The notes under the pieces are model-generated. The model saw only the letters and a list, made by a program, of their open reading frames with translations, made no database searches and was not told the origin of the DNA. This document shows positions 43,339 to 52,295 of a stretch of DNA of 64,000 nucleotides, in pieces. The translations under genes and the position numbers were made by a program. Location: positions 868,001 to 932,000 of the forward strand of contig NZ_WELI01000001.1 of NCBI RefSeq assembly GCF_009184635.1. Reading direction: 5' to 3'. Source of the stretch: Rudanella paleaurantiibacter (GTDB lineage: Bacteria > Bacteroidota > Bacteroidia > Cytophagales > Spirosomataceae). The number at the start of each line of letters is the position of its first letter. Positions within the stretch are counted from its first letter, which is position 1.

Positions 43339-44046
43339 ATGAAACCCATTGTTCAAATTTCACTGGACTTAACCAACATCGACGAGGCTCTCGAAACGGC
43401 TGCATTGGCTATGCGGGCCGGGGTCGACTGGCTCGAAGCAGGTACCCCACTTATTCTGGCCGAGGGCCTGCACGGGGTTCGCAAACTACGCGAAGCGTTT
43501 CCGGGCGTGCCCATTGTGGCCGACCTCAAAACGATGGACGGCGGCTACCTCGAAGCCGAAATGATGGCCAAAGCGGGGGCTACCCACGTGGTGGTAATGG
43601 CCCGCGCTCATGCCGAAACCATTAAGTGCGTGGTGCAGGCCGGGCGTGATTTTGGCGTGAAGGTTATGGGCGACAATATGGTATGCCCCGACATGGTGGA
43701 GGGCGCCAAATGGCTCGAAGACCTCGGCTGCGACTATGTGATTCACCATATCGGTTACGACGAACGGCGCGGTATAGCGGCCGCTGGTCACCGAATGCCC
43801 AGCCCGCTCGACCAACTCCGAGAGGTGGTACAGGCCGTGCGGGTGCCGGTACAGGCCGTGGGGGGGCTTACCCTCGAACAGGCCATCCGGTGCCCTGAGT
43901 TTGGGGCTCCGCTTGTGGTACTGGGCGCACCGCTCACCATTGATGCCGACGCCTTTAAAACGGCCGACGGGGACCTGGAAAGCTCACTCCGGCTCATTTG
44001 CGAAAAAATACACGCTTACGGCGATGTAGCGGTTGGTCAGGCTTAA
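43339..44046 (+). CDS. HPS/KGPDC-like orotidine-decarboxylase superfamily lyase
   Basis: From the ATG at 43339 the protein is 235 residues. It carries the superfamily marks: QISLDLTNIDEALETA, WLEAGTPLI (Glu ligand), IVADLKTMDGGYLEAEM (the DxKxxD active-site motif of 3-hexulose-6-phosphate synthase and 3-keto-L-gulonate-6-phosphate decarboxylase), MARAHAETI and VQAVGGLTLEQA. Such enzymes catalyse Mg-dependent aldol cleavage or decarboxylation of phosphorylated ketoacids or ketoses. No kinase is present in the locus to make a phosphorylated substrate. A tract of AT-rich repeat precedes it; the next gene starts 12 bases downstream. Confidence 0.82.
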   Translation: MKPIVQISLDLTNIDEALETAALAMRAGVDWLEAGTPLILAEGLHGVRKLREAFPGVPIVADLKTMDGGYLEAEMMAKAGATHVVVMARAHAETIKCVVQAGRDFGVKVMGDNMVCPDMVEGAKWLEDLGCDYVIHHIGYDERRGIAAAGHRMPSPLDQLREVVQAVRVPVQAVGGLTLEQAIRCPEFGAPLVVLGAPLTIDADAFKTADGDLESSLRLICEKIHAYGDVAVGQA

Positions 44047-44058
44047 TTTTCTCGATTC

Positions 44059-45084
44059 ATGAAATCAGCAGCAGTTGTTAACTACGCTCCCGAACGCGGT
44101 TCGGTTGAAATCCGCGAACTCGATTGCCCCACCATTGGCGATGACGATGTATTGCTCGAAGTGGCCGCTGTGGGCGTTTGCGGCAGTGACCTCCATCAGT
44201 GGACCGCCGACCATAGCTGGCCGGTCAATTACCCCGTTGTGCTGGGGCACGAGTTTGGCGGTCACATTATTCAGTTAGGTAAGCGGGTGGTAGGCTGGCA
44301 GGAAGGCGACCGGGTGGTGAGCGAAACAGCCGCCATCATCGACCCCAACAACCCCATGTCGCGGCAGGGGCTGTACAACCTCGACCCAACCCGCAAAGGG
44401 TTTGGCTACGGGGTCAACGGGGCCATGACCCGGTACGTGCGGGTGCCGGCCCGGTGTCTGCACCGCGTACCCGATTCGCTCCCGTTTGAGCAGGCTTGCC
44501 TGACCGAGCCTTGTTGCGTGGCTTTCAATGCCGTCGTTGAAAATACCCGGCTCAAACCCGGCGACCGGGTGCTGGTGCTGGGACCCGGCACCATCGGGAT
44601 TCTGTGCGCGGCTATGGCCCGGTTGTGCGGGGCCGAGGTAGCCGTGGTGGGTCTCGAAGCCGACCGGCACCGGCTGGATATTGCCCGGCAGTACGGCTGC
44701 GAAGCTATCGTAGGCGACGCGACGGCCTGGGCCCGGCAGCGCGACGGCCTCGGTGCCGATGTGGTTATCGACGCGGCTGGGGTGAGTGCTACTCTGCAAG
44801 CAGCCCTGCAACTGGTGCGGCCCAACGGCCATATCACCAAAGTAGGGTGGGGGCCGCAACCACTCGGTTTCTCACTTGACCCGCTGGTGCAGAAAAACGT
44901 GACCCTACAAGGCAGTTTCAGCCATAACTGGCCTATCTGGGAGCGGGTTCTTGCCCTGCTTACTAGCGGGCAGCTCGACGTGCGGCCCATTATCGGTGGG
45001 GTTTGGTCCGTAACCGATTGGCACGAAGCCTTCGAGCAAATGCACACGGGTGCCGTGGTCAAAAGTGTGCTGAAACCTGTGTAA
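44059..45084 (+). CDS. Zinc-dependent alcohol dehydrogenase (sorbitol/threonine DH type)
   Basis: The 341-residue MDR protein has the catalytic zinc Cys in GVCGSDLHQW and the GHE motif in VVLGHEFGGHI, then the Rossmann loop VLVLGPGTIGILCAAMARLC and the NAD-selecting VVGLEADRHRLD. The four Cys that bind the structural zinc in most ADHs are absent; the lobe reads IIDPNNPMSRQGLYNLDPTR, as in sorbitol dehydrogenase-like enzymes without structural zinc. It would oxidise a secondary alcohol of a polyol or sugar acid. It starts 12 bases after the HPS/KGPDC-like gene and is most likely in the same transcript. Confidence 0.87.
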   Translation: MKSAAVVNYAPERGSVEIRELDCPTIGDDDVLLEVAAVGVCGSDLHQWTADHSWPVNYPVVLGHEFGGHIIQLGKRVVGWQEGDRVVSETAAIIDPNNPMSRQGLYNLDPTRKGFGYGVNGAMTRYVRVPARCLHRVPDSLPFEQACLTEPCCVAFNAVVENTRLKPGDRVLVLGPGTIGILCAAMARLCGAEVAVVGLEADRHRLDIARQYGCEAIVGDATAWARQRDGLGADVVIDAAGVSATLQAALQLVRPNGHITKVGWGPQPLGFSLDPLVQKNVTLQGSFSHNWPIWERVLALLTSGQLDVRPIIGGVWSVTDWHEAFEQMHTGAVVKSVLKPV

Positions 45085-45103
45085 ACGGGCTTTGGGTTGG
45101 GTG

Positions 45104-45205
45104 TTAAGTGAATGAATAATGTAAAATGTATAATGAACAATTGTATTACCTACTGACAATTAGCCATCTTATTGTACATTTTACACTATTCATTTTACAT
45201 TTAAT
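45104..45205. repeat. AT-rich intergenic palindrome, copy 2
   Basis: AATGTAAAATGTATAATGAA and the downstream ATTGTACATTTTACACTATT make an imperfect hairpin. The full block aligns with 43231-43323 from TAAGTGAATG to TTTACATTTAATT. It lies between the ADH and SDR genes. Confidence 0.7.
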
Positions 45206-45280
45206 TCTGTCTGACTACTTAGATTGTGAATCTGATACCAACTAAAAGCCATAAACCCAAAATCATAAACGTACTCCCGT

Positions 45281-46057
45281 ATGCGATTAGCCGGTAAAGT
45301 AATTCTGGTAACGGGCAGTTGCACCGGTATCGGAAAAGCGATTGCCCAACGGTGCGTAGCTGAGGGCGCGCGCGTGCTGATTCATGGTCTGGAATCTGAT
45401 TGGGGCGAGGCTCTGGTGCAGGAACTCGGCCCCGACAAGGCCGTATTTGCCCATGCCGACCTGGCTCATGCCGAAACGCCCAATCAACTGGTTGACCTCG
45501 TGTTGCAAACGTTCGGGCGGCTCGATGCCGTGGTGAACAATGCGGCTATGGTGGTATCGTCTAACATACAAACCACCGATTTGGCTTTTTTCCGGCGGGT
45601 GCTCGACGTGAATACTGTAGCGCCTTTCGCGCTTATTCAGGCGGCTTTGCCCCACCTCACCAAAACCAACGGTTGTGTGCTGAATATCGGCTCGGTCAAT
45701 GCGTGGAGTGGTGAGCCTAACCTACTGGCGTACAGTGTGTCGAAGGGGGCGCTGATGACCCTTACCCGTAACCTCGGCGATACCTTGTTTCGGGAGTTTG
45801 GCGTGCGGGTCAACCAGATAAATCCGGGTTGGGTCCTGACCGAGAATGAAGCCCAACGCAAACAGGAGCAGGGGCAGCCATCCAACTGGTACGAAACAGT
45901 TTCGCCCCTGATTGCGCCTGCGGGCCGGATTTTGTGGCCCGCCGAAATGGCAGCGGCCGCTGTGTACTGGCTCTCCGACGAGAGTGGCCCCATTAGCGGT
46001 CAGGTTGTCGATTTGGAGCAATACCCGCTGATTGGGCGTAATCCGCCAAAGCACTGA
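45281..46057 (+). CDS. SDR family oxidoreductase of the sugar locus
   Basis: The 258-residue classical SDR has the cofactor loop VTGSCTGIGKAIAQRC, the NNAAMV motif, a Ser in NIGSVNAWS, and the catalytic YSVSKGALMTLTR. The C-terminal part (PISGQVVDLEQYPLIG) is ordinary for the family. It probably oxidises or reduces a sugar-derived ketone or alcohol with NAD(P)H in the cytoplasm. It is on the same strand as the ADH, after a gap of 196 bases containing an AT-rich palindrome, and before the sugar isomerase. Exact substrate unknown. Confidence 0.85.
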   Translation: MRLAGKVILVTGSCTGIGKAIAQRCVAEGARVLIHGLESDWGEALVQELGPDKAVFAHADLAHAETPNQLVDLVLQTFGRLDAVVNNAAMVVSSNIQTTDLAFFRRVLDVNTVAPFALIQAALPHLTKTNGCVLNIGSVNAWSGEPNLLAYSVSKGALMTLTRNLGDTLFREFGVRVNQINPGWVLTENEAQRKQEQGQPSNWYETVSPLIAPAGRILWPAEMAAAAVYWLSDESGPISGQVVDLEQYPLIGRNPPKH

Positions 46058-46187
46058 AGAGATTGAATTACGATAGCTGGTCGAATAGTTGCCCGTATCA
46101 ACTCATAGGCACTGTTTCACTCTGTATCGTACTCAGTTTTTATTCGCCAATTCACCAATTCGCTCATTCACTCATTATAGTAATAGT

Positions 46188-47075
46188 ATGCCTCAATTAG
46201 CTGCCTTCCCGAAAGCTTTCATGCAGCAACTTTGTAAAGACGGCACCATGCGCCTGTCGGAGTGGATAGACCTGGCTTGTCGGCTCGATATTGACGGGCT
46301 GGAGTGGTACGCCGGTTTTCTGGAAATGGCCGACGAATCGGCCTGGCCGGGTTTTCGCCAACAGGTCGAAGACTACGGTAAAGTGATTCCGATGATGTGC
46401 TGCTCGCCCGATTTTACGCACCCCGACGCCCGGTTTCGGCAAACCGAAATCGAGAAGCAAAAACGCTGGATTGATATGACAGCCGCCCTCGGGGGGGGCT
46501 ACTGCCGGGTGCTGTCGGGGCAGCGCCGACCCGAACTGACCCTCGATGAAGGGGTCAAATTAGCCGCCGATTGCATCGAAGCCTGTTTGCCCTACGCCCG
46601 TGAGCGCGGCATCACGCTCATTATCGAAAATCACTACAAAGACGATTTCTGGGAGTACCCGGAGTTTGCCCAGAAAATGGACGTATTCTGCCAACTCGTC
46701 GACCGGATTCAGGCGCCCGGCTTCGGGGTTAATTATGACCCCAGCAACACCTATCTGGCCGGCGAAGATCCCCTCGAATTGCTGTACCGGGTGTCGGGTC
46801 GGGTGGTGACTATGCACGCCAGCGACCGCTATCTCATCGAGGGAACCATTGACGATTTGCGCCGGGAGGAAGGCGGTTCGGCGGGGTACGCCCGGCGGTT
46901 GCGGCACGGCGAAATTGGCAAAGGACTAAACGATTACGACGCCATTTTTACCGAACTCAAACGGGTGGGTTTCGATGGCTGGATCAGCATTGAAGATGGC
47001 GTAGAAGGCATGGCCCAGCTCGAACGGAGTGTCGCGTTTCTGCGCCGGAAAATGGCCGAGTACTGGCCAGAATAG
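46188..47075 (+). CDS. Sugar phosphate isomerase/epimerase family TIM barrel
   Basis: The ATG at 46188 (MPQLAAFPKAFMQQLCKDGT) gives 295 residues; the reading frame upstream lacks protein character. Landmarks of AP-endonuclease-2-type sugar isomerases are IDGLEWYAGFLEM, LIIENHYKDDFWEYPEF (metal Glu), GVNYDPSNTYLAGEDP (Asp), VVTMHASDRYLIEG (His) and WISIEDGVEGMAQLERS (Glu). These bind Mn or Mg and isomerise or epimerise keto/aldo sugars or inositols. It closes the metabolic part of the locus, 64 bases before the GH127-like gene. Confidence 0.85.
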   Translation: MPQLAAFPKAFMQQLCKDGTMRLSEWIDLACRLDIDGLEWYAGFLEMADESAWPGFRQQVEDYGKVIPMMCCSPDFTHPDARFRQTEIEKQKRWIDMTAALGGGYCRVLSGQRRPELTLDEGVKLAADCIEACLPYARERGITLIIENHYKDDFWEYPEFAQKMDVFCQLVDRIQAPGFGVNYDPSNTYLAGEDPLELLYRVSGRVVTMHASDRYLIEGTIDDLRREEGGSAGYARRLRHGEIGKGLNDYDAIFTELKRVGFDGWISIEDGVEGMAQLERSVAFLRRKMAEYWPE

Positions 47076-47139
47076 AGAATGAGGCCTGTTGCTAAGTGAG
47101 TCTGATTTATCCAAAAGCTACCAAACCCCGTCACCTTGT

Positions 47140-49170
47140 ATGCGATTCCGTCCGTTACAAACCCTTTCGCTGAGTGTTCTGGTTAGCATAGCCGCGCTCG
47201 CCCAAACCACGCCTGTTGCCAACCGGGCTCCGCTGGCCCCAACTCCGTACACCGAGCTCCCGCTGGGCTCTATCAGGCCGACGGGCTGGCTCCTTACCCA
47301 GCTCGAAACCATGAATCAGGGCAGTACAGGGCATCTGGACGAGTATTACCCCAAAATCAAGAATGACAATGGCTGGCTCGGCGGTAAAGGCGATGGCTGG
47401 GAAGAAACCCCTTACTGGCTCGATGGGGCCGTGCCACTGGCGTACCTGCTCGATGACCCCACGCTGAAGGCTAAGGTGCTGAAGTACATCAACTGGACTC
47501 TCGACAATCAGCGACCGAGTGGCTATTTTGGCCCAACCACCAAGTACGAACGCGAAACGGGCAAGCCCGTTGTTTCGGGGGAACAGGGCGACGACTGGTG
47601 GCCTAAAATGATTATGCTCAAGGTGTTGCAGCAGTACTACAGCGCCACCGCCGACCCCCGCGTGATTCCGTTCATGACCCGATATTTCCGGTATCAGCAC
47701 GAGCATCTGGCTAAAAACCCGCTGGTGAAATGGACCGAATGGGCACAGGCTCGCGGGGGCGACAATCTGATGCTGGTGTACTGGCTCTACAACCGCACCG
47801 GCGACAAGTTTCTGCTCGATTTGGGTGAGCAACTCCGCACGCAGACAACCCCCTGGACCCGTTATTTTGGCGAGCGCAACTGGGTGATGCAGGCCGCAGC
47901 CCAGCAAAATGGGCAGCAATGGATGGACCGCCATGCCGTAAACGTGGGAATGGGTCTCAAGTTGCCCGTGATTGAGTACCATGGCAAGCGCGACACCAAA
48001 CAGTTGGAAGCGTTCAAAACGGGCTGGTCGGATTTGATGTTGCTGCACGGCCTGCCCCACGGCATGTTTTCGGGCGATGAAGACCTGCACGGTAACGACC
48101 CGGTGCAGGGGGTAGAACTCTGTGCCATTGTCGAAGCCATGTTTTCGCTCGAACAGGCTATTGCCATTGCGGGCGACGTGACCTACATGGACGCCCTCGA
48201 ACGTATGACCTATAACGCTCTTCCTACCCAAACTACCGACGACTACAACAGCCGACAGTATTACCAGACGGCCAATCAGGTAGAGGTAGCGCGGGGTGTT
48301 TATAATTTCTCGTTACCCTTTACGCGGGGCATGAACCACGTATTTGGGCCGTATGCGGGCTATACCTGCTGCACGGCCAACATGCATCAGGGCTGGACCA
48401 AGTTTGCCGCGCACCTCTGGTACGGTACCAACGGCGGTTTGGCCGCTGTCGAGTACGCGCCGTCGGTGCTGAAAACGAACGTGGCGGGCACCCTCGTGAC
48501 CATCACGCAGGAGACCGCCTACCCATTTGGCGAAACGGTCGCTTTCACAATGGATATGGCGAAACCGGCGGCTTTCCCGCTCGAATTCAGGGTGCCGGGC
48601 TGGTGCTCTGAGGGTACGCTGACGCTCAATGGGCAACCGTTGAGTACGGGCAAAGGGGGGGCTATGTTGCGGGTACAACGCAGTTGGAAACCCGGCGACC
48701 GACTCATGCTCACCCTACCCATGCGCGTAACCACCTCTAACTGGGCCAAAAACTCGCGGGCTGTTGAACGGGGCCCACTGGTGTACGCCCTTAAAATTCC
48801 GGCCGACTGGACCCAGAAAGAGCTGAAGGAAGAAGGCATCTACTACGAGATTAAACCCAAACCCGACGCCCGCTGGAACGTGGGTCTGTCGCTGAATGTG
48901 GTCAAAGACCCGGTGGCCAATACAACGGTCACCGTGCGTAATGCGGCTCCTACAGGGTTTGTCTGGAATGAAGCCAACGCCCCCGTCGAAATACGAGCCA
49001 AAGGGCGCGAGATTCCCGGCTGGAAGCTGGTCAACGGCGTTGCGCACCAGCCGATCTCTACGCGTGAGGGCTTTTACCGGGGCGAGGTAAACCCGCAGGA
49101 GGAAGAAATTACGCTTATTCCGTACGGGTGTACCAAGTTGCGGGTGGTGGCGTTTCCGGTGGTTCGGTAG
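47140..49170 (+). CDS. DUF1680 glycoside hydrolase, GH127-like (beta-L-arabinofuranosidase family)
   Basis: From the ATG at 47140 the protein is 676 residues with a signal peptide (MRFRPLQTLSLSVLVSIAAL, ending AQ). The (alpha/alpha)6 barrel begins PYTELPLGSIRPTGWLLTQL. GVELCAIVEAMFSLEQA and YTCCTANMHQGWTKFA hold the Glu and Cys residues that in GH127 form the zinc-thiolate centre whose Cys is the nucleophile. The C-terminal third is beta-rich. It would release arabinofuranose-type residues from plant glycans in the periplasm or outside. The stop is only 3 bases from the convergent STN-protein stop. Confidence 0.85.
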   Translation: MRFRPLQTLSLSVLVSIAALAQTTPVANRAPLAPTPYTELPLGSIRPTGWLLTQLETMNQGSTGHLDEYYPKIKNDNGWLGGKGDGWEETPYWLDGAVPLAYLLDDPTLKAKVLKYINWTLDNQRPSGYFGPTTKYERETGKPVVSGEQGDDWWPKMIMLKVLQQYYSATADPRVIPFMTRYFRYQHEHLAKNPLVKWTEWAQARGGDNLMLVYWLYNRTGDKFLLDLGEQLRTQTTPWTRYFGERNWVMQAAAQQNGQQWMDRHAVNVGMGLKLPVIEYHGKRDTKQLEAFKTGWSDLMLLHGLPHGMFSGDEDLHGNDPVQGVELCAIVEAMFSLEQAIAIAGDVTYMDALERMTYNALPTQTTDDYNSRQYYQTANQVEVARGVYNFSLPFTRGMNHVFGPYAGYTCCTANMHQGWTKFAAHLWYGTNGGLAAVEYAPSVLKTNVAGTLVTITQETAYPFGETVAFTMDMAKPAAFPLEFRVPGWCSEGTLTLNGQPLSTGKGGAMLRVQRSWKPGDRLMLTLPMRVTTSNWAKNSRAVERGPLVYALKIPADWTQKELKEEGIYYEIKPKPDARWNVGLSLNVVKDPVANTTVTVRNAAPTGFVWNEANAPVEIRAKGREIPGWKLVNGVAHQPISTREGFYRGEVNPQEEEITLIPYGCTKLRVVAFPVVR

Positions 49171-49173
49171 GGG

Positions 49174-51087
49174 TTAGTTTGTCCAGCGGAGGCCAGCCTG
49201 CCAGCCAATCCAGCTTGTCCAGTTCCGATTGCTGAACGTCAGCTGGTCAACGGCGGGGCTGTCAGAAATGAGCAACCGGGTGTTTTGCAATGGGTTGGTG
49301 GCGTTGCTAAGATGGTAAAACACCACCGACGGCCCGGCCGCGAGTGCCAGCCGACCGAAGCGTTTTTCGAGGGTAGGGGTGCCCCGCAGCAGCAGGGCGG
49401 GCTTCCAGTTGTCGAAAAGGACTTCGGTACGGCTGTTCCAGACCGCATGACTGCTAACATCGACACTAACCAGCCAGGTCCGGCCCAGCCCAAAGGCCGT
49501 GCCTACGCCGTAGCCAGCCTGCCAAACTGGTGAGCCGGTCAGGTCCATGGGTTTGGCCCCCACGGTGAGCAGGTTGTAAAACCGCCGAACGCCCGTTCGG
49601 TAGCTGAGGTTGACCGGAAACGTTTCGTTGGCACTCACCTCGAACCGCCGGAAACCATTTTGCCGGACAAAACTCAGCAGCCCAATCGGTACGCTGCCCG
49701 ACGAGTCGGCTACGTTGATGGGGGCAATCTGAACCCCGCGCCTGACCACTCGGGCGTGATTGATAAACCCGGCTACCTGAAGGCCATTGCTCAGGTCGCG
49801 GGTGCGGTTCGAGAAGCCGGCCAGCTGAATCACTCGGTTGGCATCGCCCTCGGTTTTGTTGGCCCACCCGGCTGCTTGCAGGCTATGCGTAGCTTTGCCC
49901 CGAACAAGGTTCAGAAAACCAGCCAGTTGCAGGCCGCTTACATTGCCCCGGACCCCGTTCATGAACCCGGCTGCCTGCCCACCTTCTACGTCGCCTTTCG
50001 TTTGGTTTAGAAAGCCCGCACTCTGAAAACCGTACACGTTGTGCCCTACAAAGTTGGCAAAGCCGGCCAGCTGCACGCCCTGTACGTTGCCCCGGATATG
50101 GTTCATAAATCCGCCTACTTCGATACCCGTAACCCCCAGTGCTGTCCCCGAAAACAGGTTGATAGATAGGTGGTTAATGACGTGGTTACTCAGCCGATGA
50201 TTACTGCCGATATAGGGCAGGAGCGAAATCTGAAACGGTCGGTAAAGCGTGTCGGCGTCGAGGTTTTGGCGGTGAATAATCTGCCGGGCCACTTCATACG
50301 CCCGTTCGAGCGAGCGCAGGGTTTGGTCCCAGCCCGTTCGGCGGTTGGTATCGCTGACCGAGTCGGCGGGGGGCGGTGGCAGGGTCGGGGCCCGGTTGGC
50401 GAGGTCGGTGGGGGTGGTGTCGGCCGCAACGGGCGGCTGTCGGGTGGCTATCGGAGCGGGGGGCGGTGGCGTGTTGTTGGCGGCTACGGTAGCCGGAGCC
50501 GGTGGGGTGGGCAGAGGCCGCAACCGAACATCCACCGTGCGCGACTGCCGCGCCCCCAGCGTGACCGATTCCCCGGCGTACAGCCGTTTCCGAACTTCAA
50601 CGCGGGCGTTGGTGGGCAGGTCACGGGCCAGTTTGAGCCGGTAGTAGCCGTACGGATTACTCACGGTCGATGCCAGCGAGGTGCGTTCGTACACACTCGC
50701 GGCACCAATGCGGTTGCCCGTTTGCTCGTCAATGATGTATCCGTCCAGAAAAAAATGCGACGGCTCCTTCCGCGTTTCGCCTTCGCCCAGCAGCAGCACA
50801 TGGTTGCCCCGTACTTTCCAACTGACCGTCTGCCCGTCGAACAACCGACCCAATACTACCCGCACCGGTTGCTTGCTGAGCCGGAGGGTAACTGTCCGGG
50901 TATCGTTGACCACGGCTGGGTTGTACGAGAAACCAAAATTGGCTTGTTGTGACATCGCCCGCAGCACGTCGGCGAGCCGTTCGTTGCGGGCATCAACCGA
51001 CACCAGCCGGTCGAGGGGTGAGGCCGGTTGCGCCCCGGCCGGATAGACAATTCGGACAAGAAAAAAGAAGAAGACCAAGCGTACCAT
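49174..51087 (-). CDS. STN and carboxypeptidase-regulatory domain surface-repeat protein
   Basis: The 637-residue protein has a signal peptide (residues 1-20), then an STN domain (about 25-105: LVSVDARNERLADVLRAMSQ, FSYNPAVVNDT, NHVLLLG), a carboxypeptidase-regulatory-like domain (about 112-195: DGYIIDEQTGNRIGAASVYE), a Pro/Thr/Ala linker (195-260), and a C-terminal region with repeated GVQLAGFANF, GFQSAGFLNQ, GLQLAGFLNL units like LA_2272-type surface repeats. STN domains normally sit on TonB-dependent receptors and signal through FecR; here there is no TonB plug or barrel. It lies 72 bases downstream of the FecR gene, so it is the probable sensor or output of that sigma system. Confidence 0.8.
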   Translation of the reverse strand: MVRLVFFFFLVRIVYPAGAQPASPLDRLVSVDARNERLADVLRAMSQQANFGFSYNPAVVNDTRTVTLRLSKQPVRVVLGRLFDGQTVSWKVRGNHVLLLGEGETRKEPSHFFLDGYIIDEQTGNRIGAASVYERTSLASTVSNPYGYYRLKLARDLPTNARVEVRKRLYAGESVTLGARQSRTVDVRLRPLPTPPAPATVAANNTPPPPAPIATRQPPVAADTTPTDLANRAPTLPPPPADSVSDTNRRTGWDQTLRSLERAYEVARQIIHRQNLDADTLYRPFQISLLPYIGSNHRLSNHVINHLSINLFSGTALGVTGIEVGGFMNHIRGNVQGVQLAGFANFVGHNVYGFQSAGFLNQTKGDVEGGQAAGFMNGVRGNVSGLQLAGFLNLVRGKATHSLQAAGWANKTEGDANRVIQLAGFSNRTRDLSNGLQVAGFINHARVVRRGVQIAPINVADSSGSVPIGLLSFVRQNGFRRFEVSANETFPVNLSYRTGVRRFYNLLTVGAKPMDLTGSPVWQAGYGVGTAFGLGRTWLVSVDVSSHAVWNSRTEVLFDNWKPALLLRGTPTLEKRFGRLALAAGPSVVFYHLSNATNPLQNTRLLISDSPAVDQLTFSNRNWTSWIGWQAGLRWTN

Positions 51088-51159
51088 ACTACAAAGAGCG
51101 GTGAGGCCAACCCGACACGTAAGGCGGGGAGGACGGTGGATAAAGCGATAAAAAGAGGT

Positions 51160-52191
51160 TTATTGGGCCGAGGGGCCGCAGCCCGTGCCACTAAGCACAT
51201 ACCCGTTGCCGGTAGATTTCACGGTGAGTTGCAACGTTTCGGCCACAATGCCCAGCACGGTTTCGACCGACTCGTTTTCGAACTCGGCAGTCAGTCGGCA
51301 GTCGCGGAGCTGCGTGGCTGATAGTTGAATATCGGTTCCGTAGTAGCGGCTAAGCGTTCCCACTACGCCTGATAACGGCTGGTTGGTAAACTGAAGCCGC
51401 CGGGTGCTGTATGCCAGCGTGTTGGCGTCGAATGTCGGGAGCCGCCGGAGGGTATCGGCCGTCGAGTCGACCTGTACCTGCTGACCGGGCGTTACGGCTA
51501 CTTCCTGTCGTTTCTTTCGGACCACCACCCGGCCCGTCTTCACCGATACCTCCACGTTTCGGTTGTAGGCCCGTACCCCAAACGATGTACCCACCACCCG
51601 CACGTCGGTGTCCTGAGCATGGATGATAAACGGCTGGTTCGCGTTTGGTTTTACGTCGAAAAAAGCCTCGCCGGTCAGGGTAACCTCGCGGGTGTCGCCG
51701 TCAAACGTGGCGGGGTACCGCAACGAACTTTGGCGGTTGAGCAGTACCGTTGAGCCATCGGGCAGGGTAAGCCGTTGGGTACGGTTGGTAGTCGATTGGG
51801 TCAGTAACGTAGTCGTCGGGTCGATAGCGTCGGGGTTTTGGTAGGATTGATACGTCAGAAACGCAACAGTGCCGATGAGCAGAGCCACCGCAGCCACGCG
51901 GGCCACACGTAGCCAACCGGGCTGCCCCCGGCGGGTAGGTACCTGGGCCGGTGACTCCACTGGTGTGGCCTGCCGGTGCATCTGCCCATGCAGCCGTTGC
52001 CAGGCCCGGTCGGTATCGAAGGCCGGGGCCGATTCGGGCCCCGACCGCTTGCCCGCTGCCACCCAGATGCGTTCGAGCCGGGCCAGCTCGGCGGGGTGGT
52101 CGGGGCTTTCCAGGAGCCACCGGCGTACAGCAGCCTGCTCGTCGGCGGTGGCCTCTCCGGCTATGTATTTGCCCAGCAGTTCGTCTGACAT
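51160..52191 (-). CDS. FecR family anti-sigma factor
   Basis: The 343-residue protein has a cytoplasmic N-terminal segment with the family's LLGKYIAGEATADEQAAVRRW and WLLESPDHPAELARLERIW. A single membrane helix follows near residues 95-120 (VARVAAVALLIGTVAFLTYQ), then the periplasmic FecR domain (RLTLPDGSTVLLNRQSSLRY, REVTLTGEAFFDVKPN) and the DUF4974 end (LSGVVGTLSRYYGTDIQL, ETLQLTVKSTGNGYVLSG). FecR holds the ECF sigma factor at the membrane and releases it on a signal from an STN domain. It lies 94 bases after the sigma gene on the same strand. Confidence 0.93.
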   Translation of the reverse strand: MSDELLGKYIAGEATADEQAAVRRWLLESPDHPAELARLERIWVAAGKRSGPESAPAFDTDRAWQRLHGQMHRQATPVESPAQVPTRRGQPGWLRVARVAAVALLIGTVAFLTYQSYQNPDAIDPTTTLLTQSTTNRTQRLTLPDGSTVLLNRQSSLRYPATFDGDTREVTLTGEAFFDVKPNANQPFIIHAQDTDVRVVGTSFGVRAYNRNVEVSVKTGRVVVRKKRQEVAVTPGQQVQVDSTADTLRRLPTFDANTLAYSTRRLQFTNQPLSGVVGTLSRYYGTDIQLSATQLRDCRLTAEFENESVETVLGIVAETLQLTVKSTGNGYVLSGTGCGPSAQ

Positions 52192-52217
52192 GAATGCAGT
52201 GTAACGTTTATAGTTTT

Positions 52218-52295
52218 TGGTTTATAGTTTTTGGTTAGTTGGCCGGTAGTGAAGGCGTTGTTTTCCGGCCATCTAAAACGATAAACTAAAAACCA
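52218..52295. repeat. Imperfect inverted repeat at the 3' end of the sigma gene
   Basis: TGGTTTATAGTTTTTGG...GGCCGG (52218-52246) pairs imperfectly with CCGGCC...AAAAACCA (52265-52295). The right arm covers the last codons of the sigma gene. Related TTTATCGTTTATGG words recur at 54943-54972. Confidence 0.5.

Noticed and set aside
47155-48231. 358-codon minus-strand ORF over the GH127-like gene
   Set aside because: Antisense shadow caused by high GC at third positions of the real gene; no domain recognised.
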